Shown piece after piece: positions 43,201 to 52,819 of a stretch of 64,000 nucleotides of DNA (its first letter is position 1; each line of letters opens with the position of its first letter). The stretch lies in NCBI GenBank assembly GCA_004194705.1, contig SADC01000883.1, forward strand, positions 1 through 64,000, written 5' to 3'. The DNA comes from Ditylenchus dipsaci (Eukaryota; Nematoda; Chromadorea; Rhabditida; Anguinidae). A model generated the notes under the pieces. The model was not told the DNA's origin and did not search any database. It was given only the letters and a program-made list of their open reading frames with translations. Made by a program: the position numbers and the translations under genes.

Positions 43201-43804
43201 AAACTTAAGAAGTACCAAATAATGAAGTAAATGTCATTTAGTTGCCCGGTGACTTGGCTATAGAAAAAAATATCTCTCGAAGACATAATAATTTCAAAAA
43301 ATATGAGCAAATAAAAAAGTGATACGAATTTGCAGACCCTGTAGATTTTACTGTGCACTACAAATTACCTACCTTCATATTTCTTGTCGACCTCATCACT
43401 AACAACCTTTTGAGCATAATATTTTTTGACGTTTTTTTCAAATAGCATTATCTCAAATTTGTTTATTGGCACAGCAAGTTGATGCAGCAGCACTTTTTTA
43501 AATTCGGTACAATATTCTACAAAAACATTCTTTATGAAATTCTTGCGAGGAGGTACCATATATTCTATTTGTCCGCAATCATCTTAAATCTTTTTATTAC
43601 ATTTCTGTGATAGAAACAAAAAGTTACCTAAAGTAGACGCATAAGAAACAGCTAATTCAAAGCCAATTTTTTTCAAAATTTCATTGCCTATTTCAGAATC
43701 TGTGACACCAAATCTATTATCTAAAGCTATGATTTATTAAGGTTGAAAAAACAGCAAGCAATTACCTTTTTTGTACCAATCGATTCCTGATACTTTTGAA
43801 AACT
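31258..43804 (-). CDS. Modular gene, module I (exons F-E-B-D-C), introns swollen by transposons
   Basis: Exons: F 43766-43804 ([12 protein letters not shown]), E 43628-43720 ([18 protein letters not shown]..), B 43373-43582 ([19 protein letters not shown]; ..[12 protein letters not shown]), D 36996-37082 ([18 protein letters not shown]..), C 31258-31355 (ETDEEAKK.., one base lost). F-E and E-B introns are both 45 bases with TTTAG/TTAAG acceptors. B-D (6.3 kb) and D-C (5.6 kb) are filled with mobile elements. F, E, B and D are all open in phase 1-1, so they can be joined or repeated without loss of frame. The product would be hydrophilic and helical, about 175 residues per module. Not recognised; coiled-coil scaffold-like proteins are one possibility. 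Confidence 0.65.
31437..32005. repeat. Inverted-repeat element with CCTTGGTCCCC arms
   Basis: CCCACTTGGGTAAAG..GAATTTCGCCTTGGTCCCC (31467-31505) pairs with GAGACCAAGGCGAAATTC..ACCCGAGTGGGG (31950-31995). The interior includes a shortened GGTTG-family core near 31830 (GGGGTTGAGATG). No coding support. Confidence 0.6.
33145..33827. mobile_element. Foldback-like element, GTCACAGATTCACTTTTTT array, 9-base TSD
   Basis: GGCAATACTTTTTTTTGTC and GACAAAAAAAAGTTTTGCCC ends are flanked by GCGAAAAGC (33136-33144 and 33828-33836). Seven or so copies of a 19-20 base word (GTCACAGATTCAC plus T-run) are inverted in the other arm. The rest of each arm is almost identical to the centre near 33490, so the whole element folds into one hairpin. 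It is nested in the CACGG element. Confidence 0.92.
34181..35054. mobile_element. Foldback-like element, AAATTGAACC array, 10-base TSD
   Basis: CGTGTTTGAC is duplicated at 34171-34180 and 35055-35064. It lies within the right terminal repeat of the CACGG element, which becomes a perfect match to the left one once this insertion is removed. The ends (GGC..GCC) are followed by four variants of a 15-17 base word (AAATTGAACCC, AAATTGACCCTCCGGT) inverted in the other arm. A smaller MITE sits inside at 34809-34954. Confidence 0.92.
34809..34954. mobile_element. TA-type MITE, CCGTATAACCTCT variant
   Basis: CCGTATAACCTCTTTTAATC and GATTAATAGAGGTTATACGG are complementary and flanked by TA. A variant of the CCGTATTTCCTCT family; a similar pair lies at 55533-55687. 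Innermost layer of the nest at 32.5-35.2 kb. Confidence 0.75.
35545..36125. repeat. Composite inverted repeat with GCGGAAGCCCATAG units
   Basis: GCGGAAGCCCATAGATG occurs near 35546 and again near 36100. CACACCTATGGGCTTCCGCTCAG (shortened) near 35570 is complementary to sequence near 35960. Within it, 35697-35892 is a MITE of the CCTTGGTCCCCCTG family (centre GTCCTAACATACG). The region is C- and G-run rich; Pro/His-rich frames are repeat translations. Confidence 0.6.
36423..36490 (-). pseudogene. tRNA-like element bounded by CAGGCCTGGG
   Basis: On the minus strand GGGCGACCCGATAGCTCAAA starts like a tRNA, with an A box (TAGCTCAAATGGTTAGAGC) and a TTGCAAG loop that would place anticodon GCA. 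The anticodon stem does not pair and the T-arm (TGGGATCGCAC) is poor, so a working tRNA is unlikely. CAGGCCTGGG flanks both sides as an inverted pair, suggesting a tRNA-derived mobile unit. Confidence 0.5.
38069..38677 (+). pseudogene. Histone H4 pseudogene with two introns
   Basis: H4 is the core histone that pairs with H3 in the nucleosome. Exon 1 (38069-38119) carries GLGK and AKRHYK with one base missing in the GKGGAK part. Intron 38120-38171 (52 bases, TTTTCTAG). Exon 2 (38172-38347) carries [25 protein letters not shown] and [10 protein letters not shown], with a small deletion near LRDNIRG, an AAG-to-TAG stop after SVL, and one codon lost. Intron 38348-38629 has a TTTAG end. Exon 3 (38630-38677) reads VTAMDVVYA then YGFCG and TGA, with six residues deleted. 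The N-terminal tail is missing. Most animal H4 genes lack introns, so the source was an intron-bearing variant copied through DNA, not reverse-transcribed mRNA. Confidence 0.9.
39253..40076. mobile_element. Inverted-repeat element nested in the H4 carrier
   Basis: GGCGCATTTTTTACTAATTC pairs with GAATTAGTAAAAAATGCGCC; the arms of about 180 bases also share TTTTTGCCTTGGTCCCCCAA. The centre has three direct copies of about 75 bases (ATGCATCCAGAGTCAC..AGGTATGTG..CATCTCAACTCCAAGC) from the GGTTG-ended family. No target duplication was identified. Confidence 0.75.
40666..40895. mobile_element. Mariner-like MITE with TA target
   Basis: CAGGGTGTCCCAAAACAACC and a right end reading GGTTTTTTTGGATCACCTTG pair and are flanked by TA (40664-40665 and 40896-40897). 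CAGGGTGTCCCAAAA is a classic mariner-type end. 230 bases, non-coding. Confidence 0.82.
42050..42350 (+). repeat. Dispersed repeat also present at 50825-51045
   Basis: Shared words in order: GTTAAGACCAAAAT, TCTCAATACCCTGG, TTGCCTAAA, ACTCTGAGT/CTTCTGAGT, ATTTTCAGG, AAGTTGTCCAGCTG, and GGAGG. The two copies have the same orientation and are roughly 75-80 percent alike by eye. Part of the start also resembles 34545-34640. Identity of the family is unknown. Confidence 0.55.
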
Positions 43805-43884
43805 CTAAAATTAAAACTCTAAAATAATTGAACTCTAAAATAAAATAAAACTCTAAAATAATTGAAAACTCTAAAATTCTTTAA

Positions 43885-44117
43885 AGGGGCATGCTCACGC
43901 TAATAAGAGGTGGTGCCCGGAAATTCAAATCTTTTTTCTAATCATTAAACTTTTGTAGGGATTCTTCAACTTGGTTTCTAACAAAACGAGGTCTAGAATT
44001 TGATTTTAGGTGTAGTTTTGTTAGAAACCAAGTTGAAGAATTCGTACAGAAGTTCAATGATCAGGAAAAAATTTTGAATCCCCGGGTACCACCACTTATT
44101 AGCGTGGGCGTACACCT
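43885..44117. mobile_element. Palindromic TTAA-type MITE, copy 4
   Basis: AGGGGCATGCTCACGCTAAT and a right end GCGTGGGCGTACACCT are flanked by TTAA (43881-43884 and 44118-44121). The centre has TTGGTTTCTAACAAAAC and its complement. It lies 80 bases upstream of exon F of module I. Confidence 0.85.
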
Positions 44118-44261
44118 TTAAGCAGGAATGTTGAACAAAAGACTATTTCTTAAAAATTAGAATTTACAATTTTCCGTAATTTTTTATTCAAATAATTGTT
44201 TATCTTACGAAAGAGGAACCTTGACTGTGATTTTTTGATGTGCACATTATGCACATTATTG

Positions 44262-45125
44262 GGCTTGAGTTCAGAATCCCCCCCACGGGACTGATCAGGT
44301 GGAGGAGATAACTTCATATTCGTGTTTCTCGACCCCGATTTCATGAGCAAGCCGCGCGTTGTTTTGTTTCTGAGAAAAAATTTTTCGAACCACAGGGGGT
44401 TATCATGGTTTTCTAGCCAAAATTTTGAAAATTTGAATTGGCGCCTTTTGAATTAAAAAGGGAATAAGGGCTGTATTGGGAGGGGAAGGGAATAAAAGGG
44501 GGCCACTAATCACACAGGGGCCACTAACAAGAAGATGTTGAAGATAGTTTTGAATACTGGGCCTACCGCATAAATAAACTCTGGTATGCATGCTTTTTCA
44601 TGCATCCAGAGTCACTTTCGAGTGATTTGTGTCTAAGGTATGTGGGTGTGCGCATCTCAACTCCAAGCCCCCAAGCCCCCTGCGCCCCGAAGGAGGCGCA
44701 GGGGCTCGAGAGTTAGAGATGCGCGCACACACTTACCTTAGACATGATTCCGAGAAGTACTCTTGACCATAAAATGCATATAGAGTCTTTTTTTACCACG
44801 GCCCAGTTGAAAAATATGGTGAGGCAGGCGAAGAATACAAAAATTTTGAATTTTTAACGTTCTGCCATAAAAGTGGCCCCCTTTTATTCCCTTCCCTCCC
44901 AATACAGCCCTTATTCCCTTTTAAATTCAAAAGGCGCCAATTTAAATTTTTCAAATTTTGACTAAAAAACAATGATACCCCCTGTGGTTCGAAAAATTTT
45001 TTTTCTCAGAACCGAAAAAACGCGCGGCTTTCTCATGAAATCGGGGTCGTGAAACACGAATATGAAGTTTTCTCCTCCACCTGGTCAGTCCCCGTGGGGG
45101 GGGGGGTTGATTTGTCACTGCAACC
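44262..45125. mobile_element. GGTTG-ended inverted-repeat element, copy 3, with 8-base TSD
   Basis: The ends GGCTTGAG and CTGCAACC are flanked by CATTATTG at 44254-44261 and 45126-45133. Relative to copy 2 the whole element is inserted in the other orientation (GGCTTGAG end first). Arms contain CACGGGACTGATCAGGTGG and a CGCCCCGAAGGAGGCGCAGG core. Non-coding. Confidence 0.92.
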
Positions 45126-45179
45126 CATTATTGTTGATCGTGCCCGAGTTGCTGACAAATCTGGCTCCCCAGCTCCGAA

Positions 45180-45550
45180 GGTCCACAAAACGTGGTAGAA
45201 GCTGGCGCCGGCGCTAACTTTGAACTCGGCGGAGCGTCGGCTAAGCGCCTGCGCCGTAAGCGCCGGCGCTCCGCCGGCGCTTGAACATACCTGATTATTC
45301 AATACTGCTTTTCAAAAAATTATTATACTCTGCGTTTATATTTAATAAAATCCGCACTGTAGTTTTTCAAGCAGTGAAGTTAAAGAACAGTGAAAAAGAA
45401 TGATTATTAACGGTATCCGAGATAACCACTTCTTAAGCGCCGGTATAAGCGCCGGCTAAGCGCCGGCGCTAACTTTGAACCCGTGAAGCGCCAGCTAAGC
45501 GCCGGCGCTTAGCTGGCGCCGGCGCTAACTCTAAACGCCGGCGTTTAAAC
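45180..45550. repeat. GC-rich GCGCCGGCGCTTA repeats
   Basis: Two clusters (45205-45290 and 45435-45545) of self-complementary GCGCCGGCGC and CTAAGCGCC units sit in AT-rich DNA. They can form strong hairpins. Flank words (AACTTTGAAC, TTTAAAC) recur between units. Possibly the inside of a hAT-like MITE; ends not defined. Confidence 0.6.
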
Positions 45551-45559
45551 AATCTTGGT

Positions 45560-47515
45560 TGGGGGCCAAAAAAGATTTTGGCTCCTGCAAACACCAAGTT
45601 TTGGCTCCTACGCCTAGAGCTTTTTGGTGACCAAACCTTTTCTGAGCATTTTTATGCTTAAAATGGTCACTGAAGGCTTACACTACAACATAGAAATAAA
45701 ATTAGAAAACTTTTATACACAAAATTTTAAAAACACAGCCGGATTATGAAACTTAAAAGTCACAGCTTAAAAAAGCCATGCCGGTATTCACGGCTTTATG
45801 ATTAGCACTTTTTCCAATTTTTTTTATTAGAAAGTATCGATTTTTTTTCATGTTGCAGTTCATGCCTTTTACTACCATTCTTCCTACCCCAGATATAACG
45901 GCCCTTTTTTCGAGCCAATTTGGCTAGCCAACAAAGAAATTTGACAAAGCTTAACACCGATATAGCGGCACCCTTAATACAACAGCACCTCCAGCTGGTC
46001 CCTAGGGGTGCCGTTATATCCAGGTTCCACTGTTTCACGAAGATTTTTCGGTTCTGTCGACTTCGCGATAACAAGAATAGACTATTAATATATTAACAGG
46101 TCGAAAATAGCCACCCGCTTGATTAAAAATACGCCACCAACACAAAAACTCCGTCAAAACCAAGTGTGTGGCGATTTGTTTTATTTTGTGGTTGGTGTAT
46201 TCCGTAAGTGTTTCATTAAAATACAAAAGATTTACTAGATTCAATAATGATTAAAAAATTTGTCTGCTTACCTGTAAAAAGCAGCTGTATGGTTAATAGC
46301 TTTCGGAAAATTGCATGCAGGTTATGCCCACACAAGTGAAACTGCTTCATTACAATTCTTAAAAAAATAAAGGATTAGTTAGCTATTAAAGGACCACGGT
46401 TTTTGAACGCAGCCGCATTTTCGAAATTTGGATTTAAGGGACACCTTTTTACTTCGACAATATTCAACAATTACGCATCTAGAGTCACTTTCGAGTTATT
46501 TTTGTCTAACAGAATAACCTCACATAGTGTCCATGGCCTATTGACAAACAGCATATACCATCCGTTAGATTTTTGAAAATCCTTATTAGACTTTAAAAAC
46601 GGTATCGCTCACGGCTCCGCTTTTCAATGTACTTAACCATTCAAAATATATAAAAAAATATGTAGTAACTTTCGAGTGATTTGTGTCTAAGGTATGTGGA
46701 TTTGCATCTCTTGTGTGGATGTGCTCTATTTGAAATGAAAAACACTACTAAAACATGGTTTCTAATCAGGGGATTAATTAGAGGATCAATTCAGGGAATC
46801 AATTATAATCAATTAGAGGGGTTGGTCATTAGAGGGTAATTGCAATGAGAGAAAATACGGTAGTGAGAGAAGAGGTAAAACAGCAAAAAATACTTTGTTA
46901 AAAACCAGTCACAAAACCAGTTTAAAAAAAATTCAGAAAACTTGGAAAAAAAGACTATGAGGCAAATATTAATATTATTTTTGAGCAGTTAGGATATCAA
47001 ATAATTTGTATAAACTGATAACTAAAAAATATTTTTGATTTTAAAATTCAAGTATGTTTAAAGCTAAAGCTAGCCTGCGAAAATTATACTTTTTTCCGTA
47101 GGCCTGATCGATGACAGCTCTATTGAAAGGCGAATCAATATTTCTCTGCTTCTCTACTTTATCTGGATGATATAGTACAGTCAAGGCTCCATAAAATTTT
47201 TTTTGCTCACGCCTGTGTCATGGCTAAGTCCTACGCTTTTTATGTCTTGATTTTTTGGTTGCCAATATTGTTTTTAATTGTTTTTTACTAGGCTTGATTT
47301 TTTAAGGGTATGGATTCGGGATCGGGATTTGAAAAGGTTTCGAGATCCCTGTCAGAAAAAAATGGGAAAACCGTCTTAATTCGGGATGTTTTTTTTTATC
47401 AGTTACTGTAGATTCGAACTGCATTTTCAAACTGAAAAGTGAAAACTGTAAAATTCAGCCATTATACAAAAAACTATCAAACAACAGTTGTTTATAACTT
47501 TTTTCAAATATTCGT
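45560..47515. other. Mostly gene-free, with Tigger-like ends
   Basis: 45885-46030 holds GATATAACGGCCC and a minus-strand CAGTGGAACCTGGATATAAC, typical of pogo/Tigger terminal repeats. 46784-46855 ends in a degenerate GAGAAAATACGGTA. Apart from the candidate exon at 46272-46357, no coding signal was seen. Confidence 0.4.
46272..46357 (-). CDS. Candidate first coding exon of the modular gene
   Basis: The minus strand has a TTTTTTAAG acceptor, an ATG at 46350, an open run (MKQFHLCGHNLHAIFRKLL..) and a CAG/GTAAGC donor. The exon ends with one base of a codon, the same phase as all F, E, B and D exons, so it could splice to F of module I 2.5 kb away. The link is inference from phase and strand only. 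Confidence 0.33.
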
Positions 47516-47517
47516 TA

Positions 47518-47926
47518 CCGTATTTCTTATAATAGTATGCCCGGACTTATATTTCTCAAACCACCCGAAATCCGAAAAAGTTTTGGGTGCTCAACCAAAA
47601 TCTAAAAGGCAAAATCAGAAGAGCTAGTGAAAGTTAAAAAAGCTTTTCAAAATATCGACTCTGCTCCGAGACACAGACTTTCACGGTTTAGGCCAGGGCT
47701 CTCAGATTTCTTTGTCCGAAAAAAAGACATTCGAGTGAAAAAAGGTATTTTGCCCATTTTTGAAGAAAAAGGGTAATTTTATCCAGTGCTTATTGCGATT
47801 TTAGCGAAAAAAAAAAAGACTTTGAGTGAAACCCTAAAAAATAAAAAAATTGGTGTCTCAAAAAGAGGATTTTTTTTAAAAAGGATGTCTTAGAGAGAGG
47901 GTGTGCTGCTATTAGAGGAAATACGA
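47518..47926. mobile_element. TA-type MITE (CCGTATTTC ends), internally expanded
   Basis: CCGTATTTCTTATAATAGTA and CTATTAGAGGAAATACG mark the ends. The 47640-47695 part matches other copies (CGACTCTGCTCCGAGACACAG). About 170 extra bases with A-runs follow before the right end, so it may hold a second insertion or have diverged. Confidence 0.6.
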
Positions 47927-48097
47927 TGACTGTAAAATTTTTCGTACATAATATAAGAACTTTCACGGTTATTAAAGTACAGTTAATGTAAAAATTTTTC
48001 CTATTTCGTAGGTGAAATTGGTATGTGGTTAAGTGCTTCCGGCCATTTGATCCTGTTTCAGCGTAAAGTATTAATCAATCAATCTTCCAGAAAATAT

Positions 48098-48590
48098 GCT
48101 TTATTCCAAAAAATGAACAAATAAAGGGCTATTTTTGCACAAAAAATGACAACAAAATGCAAAAATGATAACTTTTTCTTAATAACTTTTTCTTCTTCCC
48201 CTCAGCGTTCTTACTCCCCTCAACGTCCTCTTTTTGAGGCACCATAACTTTTTCTTATTCAGGGCATTTTCATGATGTTTATCTAAAGTGTTATATCGAA
48301 TTTAAAATCTCAGATGAGGGGCTTTCTTATAAGGTATTACATAATCCGGCGATGATTGCAAGAGTCGCATCAACAGTGGTATTTATGAAAAAAGGCTTTT
48401 CAGAACTTGACTTTTTCTCATAAAAAACCATTTTTTCGAAATTTTTGACCGACTGACCAAAATAAATTTTATGCTGTCAGAAAGCCCTATTCATTAGCTG
48501 TCAAAAAGAAAAAGTTATCAAAAAGTTATCATTTTTGCATTTTGTTGTCATTTTTGTGCAAAATAGCCCTTTATTTGTTCATTTTTTTCT
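48098..48590. repeat. Inverted repeat with TGCAAAAATGATAACTTTTT arms
   Basis: ATTCCAAAAAATGAACAAATAAAGGGC on the left (shortened; 48110-48131) pairs with GCCCTTTATTTGTTCATTTT near 48568. The arms, about 90 bases, also share GACAACAAAATGCAAAAATG. 48640-48850 carries the TATCTCAACACTCAG words of the mariner-type interior in reverse. Non-coding. Confidence 0.7.
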
Positions 48591-49326
48591 TTATTCCCCG
48601 ATAACTTTTTCTTCTTCTTAATTTTCGAATGTAAGAACTTTGAGATATGGCTTTATGAAAAAGATCAAGAATAACCAAATGCCAATTTTTCCTAACTTTT
48701 CGAATTTCTACATTTTCTAAAGAAATTGATCTTTTTCAAACAATCATATCTCAACACTCAGATTTTGTAAACAATTTCTGTGAAATGAATTTTGTAGCTC
48801 TGGAACTGCTCCGTAACATTGTTCAAGATGTTGTTGCATTGCTCGACACTTTTGACCACTTAAAATGACGAAAATGGTGGGCGGAGGTGAGTGCAGAGAT
48901 TTTCCTTTGTCAAATTTGGATGGACCACATTGCAGAGGCGGAATTCCAAAATTTTTTCTATAAAAAAGCAGATTCTTTGAATGGAGAAGAAAGTGAAAGA
49001 AGAGAGCTTTCTTTTCATATATAACATGCTATATGGATGATTCATTCTGATCAATAAATTTATTCATTGAAAAGTAGTTCGCGAACTTATTCCCCAACCT
49101 GATATTTAAAAAACAAAAATAGTTGAAGACACTCGCAACAAGAAAAAACAACCAAAGTTAATATAATAGTTTTTTTCATTTTCGATTAGTTGCTGGATTG
49201 TTCGAACTTCTCGGTAGATTTATAAACGAATCAAAATACGTATTTGTATATAATTCATTCAAGCTATTCAGAAAGCCATTTTTTATTTTGTAAAGTTTGC
49301 GTTAACCGAATAGGCTGTGTTTTTAA

Positions 49327-50026
49327 CACGGGAACGGCTGTACGTCCTGATGGTATGTCGTTGTGCAAAATTTCACGCTGAACACGATTGTGAAAAAAAA
49401 TTGAAAAAAAGTAACTCTAGGGTGGTCAGCGGCCTTTGTGAACCATCAATGTCACGATTTTTGCCTATGCCACTTCAAAGAGGTAAAACATGCCACTGTT
49501 TGAATATATTTTTTATATTTCATGTGCAAAAGAAAGCGCAGATTGCGAGCTTTCAAATGACATATCGTAGGGGTATTTGAAACAATCGAATGAAAAAAAT
49601 CGTGGAAGTATTTATGACCATCATATGAAAACTTTTTGGCTCATAGAAACCATTGTGTTTTTTTTTCAAAAACGTTGTTCGTGTAAAAATATGTACAAAA
49701 AGTGTTAAAACGCCATTTTGAGTTAATGGTTGATACTATTCGACAGAGCAAGAAAAACTGCACCAGATAGTGCTTTAAAGTAATCTGCAACCAGGCATTT
49801 TGAGTGTTCAGCAAACGTTCAAAAGTATATACCAAAAGGCATCTTGACCTGAAACTTCTAGGCAGGTTTCACCTCTTTGAAGTGGCATAGGCAAAAATCG
49901 TGACATTGATGGTTCACAAAGGCCGCTGACCACCGCAGAGTTACTTTTTTCAATTTTTTTCACCATCGTGCTTAGCGTGAAATTCTGGACAAGGACATAC
50001 CATCAGGACGTACAACCGTTCCCGTG
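49327..50026. mobile_element. TTAA-flanked palindromic element, CACGGGAACG ends
   Basis: CACGGGAACGGCTGTACGTC and a right end GACGTACAACCGTTCCCGTG are complementary and flanked by TTAA (49323-49326 and 50027-50030). The arms are about 175 bases (CCTTTGTGAACCATCAATGT in both). The 360-base centre has no coding motif. The TTAA target suggests piggyBac-type mobilisation. Confidence 0.85.
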
Positions 50027-50029
50027 TTA

Positions 50030-51660
50030 AGAGTGAAAGGCTCTTCTGTGTAAATATAGAACCATTTTTGCTGAAAACTTAGGCTCTATTAAAAAATCGG
50101 GACATTTTTTTCCTTGGTCCTCCCTGTTAATTTTTTGCATGCTTTTTAAGCTTCAGGCTTAGGCAAGGGTATGTCAGCGTATTTTAGGACAAACTCTAAT
50201 ATGTTTCTCTCACACCGAGAAACATGTTTAAGCCCTTCCTAACGTATGCCGACCTAAAAATAAGACACTCATAGAAGTTAACACAATTGATTCTAACATA
50301 AATTGATTCAAATCCATTGATTTATAAACAATTGTTTTTAGAGAAAATGAAGCTGACTTAATTTTTTATGACACTTGCGACTACTGTACTGAATCCTGAA
50401 AATGGGGTGAGTACCACTCGGATAGGTTGATATCCACCAAAATGTCCTCAATTTTTTTAGTAAAAATAAAAAATAACCCGGTTTTTCCAACCTTTAAATG
50501 TCATGTGGGATTCGCTTCGATAGGACCAAAGTGCGATTTTTCCTACCAGGATCCCAAAAACTGGGGTGGATTCTCCTCGTCCGGTGGATATCTACTTGGA
50601 TTGCCTAAAAAATTAAAATTTTGTCTAAATAAAAAACAGACCATATTTTCTAATTAAAAATTGGGTCAGTAATTAGGTTCGTTAGGACCAAAATCACAAT
50701 TCCACCAATTCCAGACCTAAAACCTGGGGTGAAGGTTTCTGGTCAAGTGGATATTCAAGTGGAAAATAAAAATTTCTTAAAAAGCAAATAAACATCCTAT
50801 TTTTGACAACTTTAAATTGTGTGAGAATTTGTTCGTTAAGACTAAAATGTTGTTTTGACCATGCAGAGTCTCAATACCCTGGGTAGGTAGGCGCTCCGAG
50901 GTGGTTTTTTTTCGAGATTGGCAAACAAACAGTTTTTCTTGCCTAAAACGATACTCTGAGTGAAAAAAATGGTTTTCTGTCGCCAAATTTTCAGGTTGCA
51001 CACAAGTTGTCCAGCTGCCTGACCACACGGAGGGAGGGCAATTACAGTTGAAACTCGATTTAACGAAACTCGACACAGCGAATATTTGAGGTCAGAAGTT
51101 CGTTCCCACCTAGGTTCCGACACTTTTTTTACCTTTATTTTCAAAAAATTTAACCAGTGTCCCAAATATCGCAAGGATTCCGATTTTGCCGATCATTTTT
51201 TGGAAATCCACAATTTCTTCTTTAAGAAAGCAAAAACTCGATTTAACGAATTTCGGTTAACAGAGAAAGTAGTTATATAACGCGTTTTGTGACATGAATC
51301 ATGACGATGAGGGTTCGATCCCGGGTAGCGGTATCGAATTCTCATTCCTCTAACCTCCCCCTGGACACCTCCTTATTAGGCGCCCAGGGGGAGGGTCAGT
51401 TACGGAGGGGGTGTTATTTGGGGGTGGCGAGGGGTGGTGGGGTAGTTAACACTAATATTTGTGTCTTTTTGCAGACACATTACGAAATATCCGCGCTGGG
51501 AGCTTCCAAATTCTACAAGGGATACCTAATTGATGTTTAAAAAATTTCGCGGTCTTTTTTTTCGAAATAAGAACGGGTTTGTTTACGTGGCGGGACCAAG
51601 TTTGACCGGCCCAACATTTTTGCCGTCATTTTGCCGATGACGAAATTCGTCAACTGGCCA
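50030..51660. other. Repeat-rich, no gene recognised
   Basis: 50107-50280 resembles the CCTTGGTCCTCCCTG MITE with a GTATGTCAGCGTATTTTAGG core. 50430-50760 repeats a unit of about 180 bases (GGACCAAA, CTGGGGTG, GTGGATAT). 51046-51070 is a Tigger-like end (CAGTTGAAACTCGATTTAAC). 51320-51332 holds GGGTTCGATCCCG, a tRNA B-box-like word. Confidence 0.45.
50825..51045 (+). repeat. Dispersed repeat, partner of 42050-42350
   Basis: Same ordered words as the copy at 42.1 kb (GTTAAGACTAAAAT, TCTCAATACCCTGG, AAGTTGTCCAGCTG). It ends at a Tigger-like terminal motif (51046-51070), which could be its true border. Confidence 0.55.
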
Positions 51661-52309
51661 AATGAGTCGTGGTGGTGTAGGTAGGCTGCTCGACGACCCA
51701 ACTTTCATGTCGAGAGTTCGACCCCGGATGGCAACATATATTTTAATCGAGGTTTGATTTTTTGGTAGGGTCTTTCTTTCTGCGGTGAACTATTTACCAG
51801 ATCAAATAAAAATGAAGTGATTAAAATGAATCTAATTAATTAACATCTGTCTGTATTATCAATGTGTCCTAATATTGTAGTTGGTGAAATGTACAACTTA
51901 ATTTTTATGTTGAAAGGTGAATCTCAGATTGAATCCCAACTAAAAACTTTAAAATGGGATTTGAAGGCTAGCGTGGAACTCTTTGTGGAAACCCGGTCTA
52001 CCAAATAGTATACAAGCCGTGGGTGATTTTCCTTGAGACTTTTCCTTTTCGTTCTGGGTTCAACCATCATAATTTAGCTGATTTTGATGAGTAATTACGT
52101 TAATGACTATAGTTATCACCAAATAATAAAACTTAATCACCATATCCCTTTATCACCGATAAAAAAGTTTCCATCAAAAAAATCGCCTAAATTAGAGCAG
52201 AGTTGATTTTGAAATAAATTTTTGTTAAATTTTTTGACCAAGGTTTTTCGCTGTTCGCATCCTACCATGTTTAGACTGAGCCGATTTTTCTGACGTTTCA
52301 AATTACCGT

Positions 52310-52470
52310 AAATCTTCTAATTAAAGCCCACCTTCTAATATAAGCCCACCTTCTAATATAAGCCCATGTCCCCACGAGGGTTGAAAAATATAAGCCCACC
52401 TTCTAATACAAGCCCACCTTCTAATACAAGCCCATGTGGCCGCAGGTTCGAAAAATATAAGCTCATGTAA
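52310..52470. repeat. TA-type terminal repeat with AAGCCCACCTTCTAATA tandem units
   Basis: TACCGTAAATCTTCTAATTA is the end type of the CCGTATTTCCTCT MITE family. It is followed by five copies of a 17-18 base word (AAGCCCACCTTCTAATA). The other end was not found. It stands 70 bases downstream of a transposase-like frame (52538-52819), which may be its autonomous partner. Confidence 0.5.
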
Positions 52471-52537
52471 AAAATTCAAGAAAAAGTCTTATACAACGAT
52501 AGCAATAGGCGTTTATTTCAAGTTGGTCAAACAAAAA

Positions 52538-52819
52538 TCAATGCTCAAACAACAAAGGTTCATCATCGTTAAAATTTTTTAAATAAGTGTTTTCGTCTTC
52601 TTCAATTCCAGCGTCCTCGAAGTCAAAGCGGCCATCTCTTGCTTGCTGCTGCGCTCTTATCTTTCTTAGAAGGTCTAGTCCTTTTAATCCGATAGATCCA
52701 CTGGATTTGAAGCAAGAAATTCTGAAGTCACCGGAACCATCAGTTGGAGTTGTGATAGCACATGCTTTAAATAGAAAAAAAAGCTGATAATAAACGCACC
52801 CAAAAAAGCAAACCTTCAA
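52538..52819 (-). pseudogene. Transposase-like C-terminal fragment (possible pogo/Tc5 type)
   Basis: After a TATTTAAAG acceptor-like site (about 52763), the frame reads CAITTPTDGSGDFRISCFKS, then a basic helix and an acidic end (DEPLLFEH) with a stop. The DGS..D.RI.CF pattern recalls the C-terminal part of some DDE transposases of the Tc1/pogo group, from memory and uncertain. The position next to a CCGTA-type terminal repeat fits a transposon 3' end. The 5' part is missing. Confidence 0.4.

Larger units (their letters stand above)
40400..43370. other. Intron-like DNA without recognised exons
   Basis: This lies in the B-D intron of module I. It contains the small mariner MITE 40666-40895, the dispersed repeat 42050-42350, a CCATTGCC/GGCAATGG cluster at 42566-42635 and a GGTTG-family fragment near 42950-42980. 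No coding signal was seen. Confidence 0.4.
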
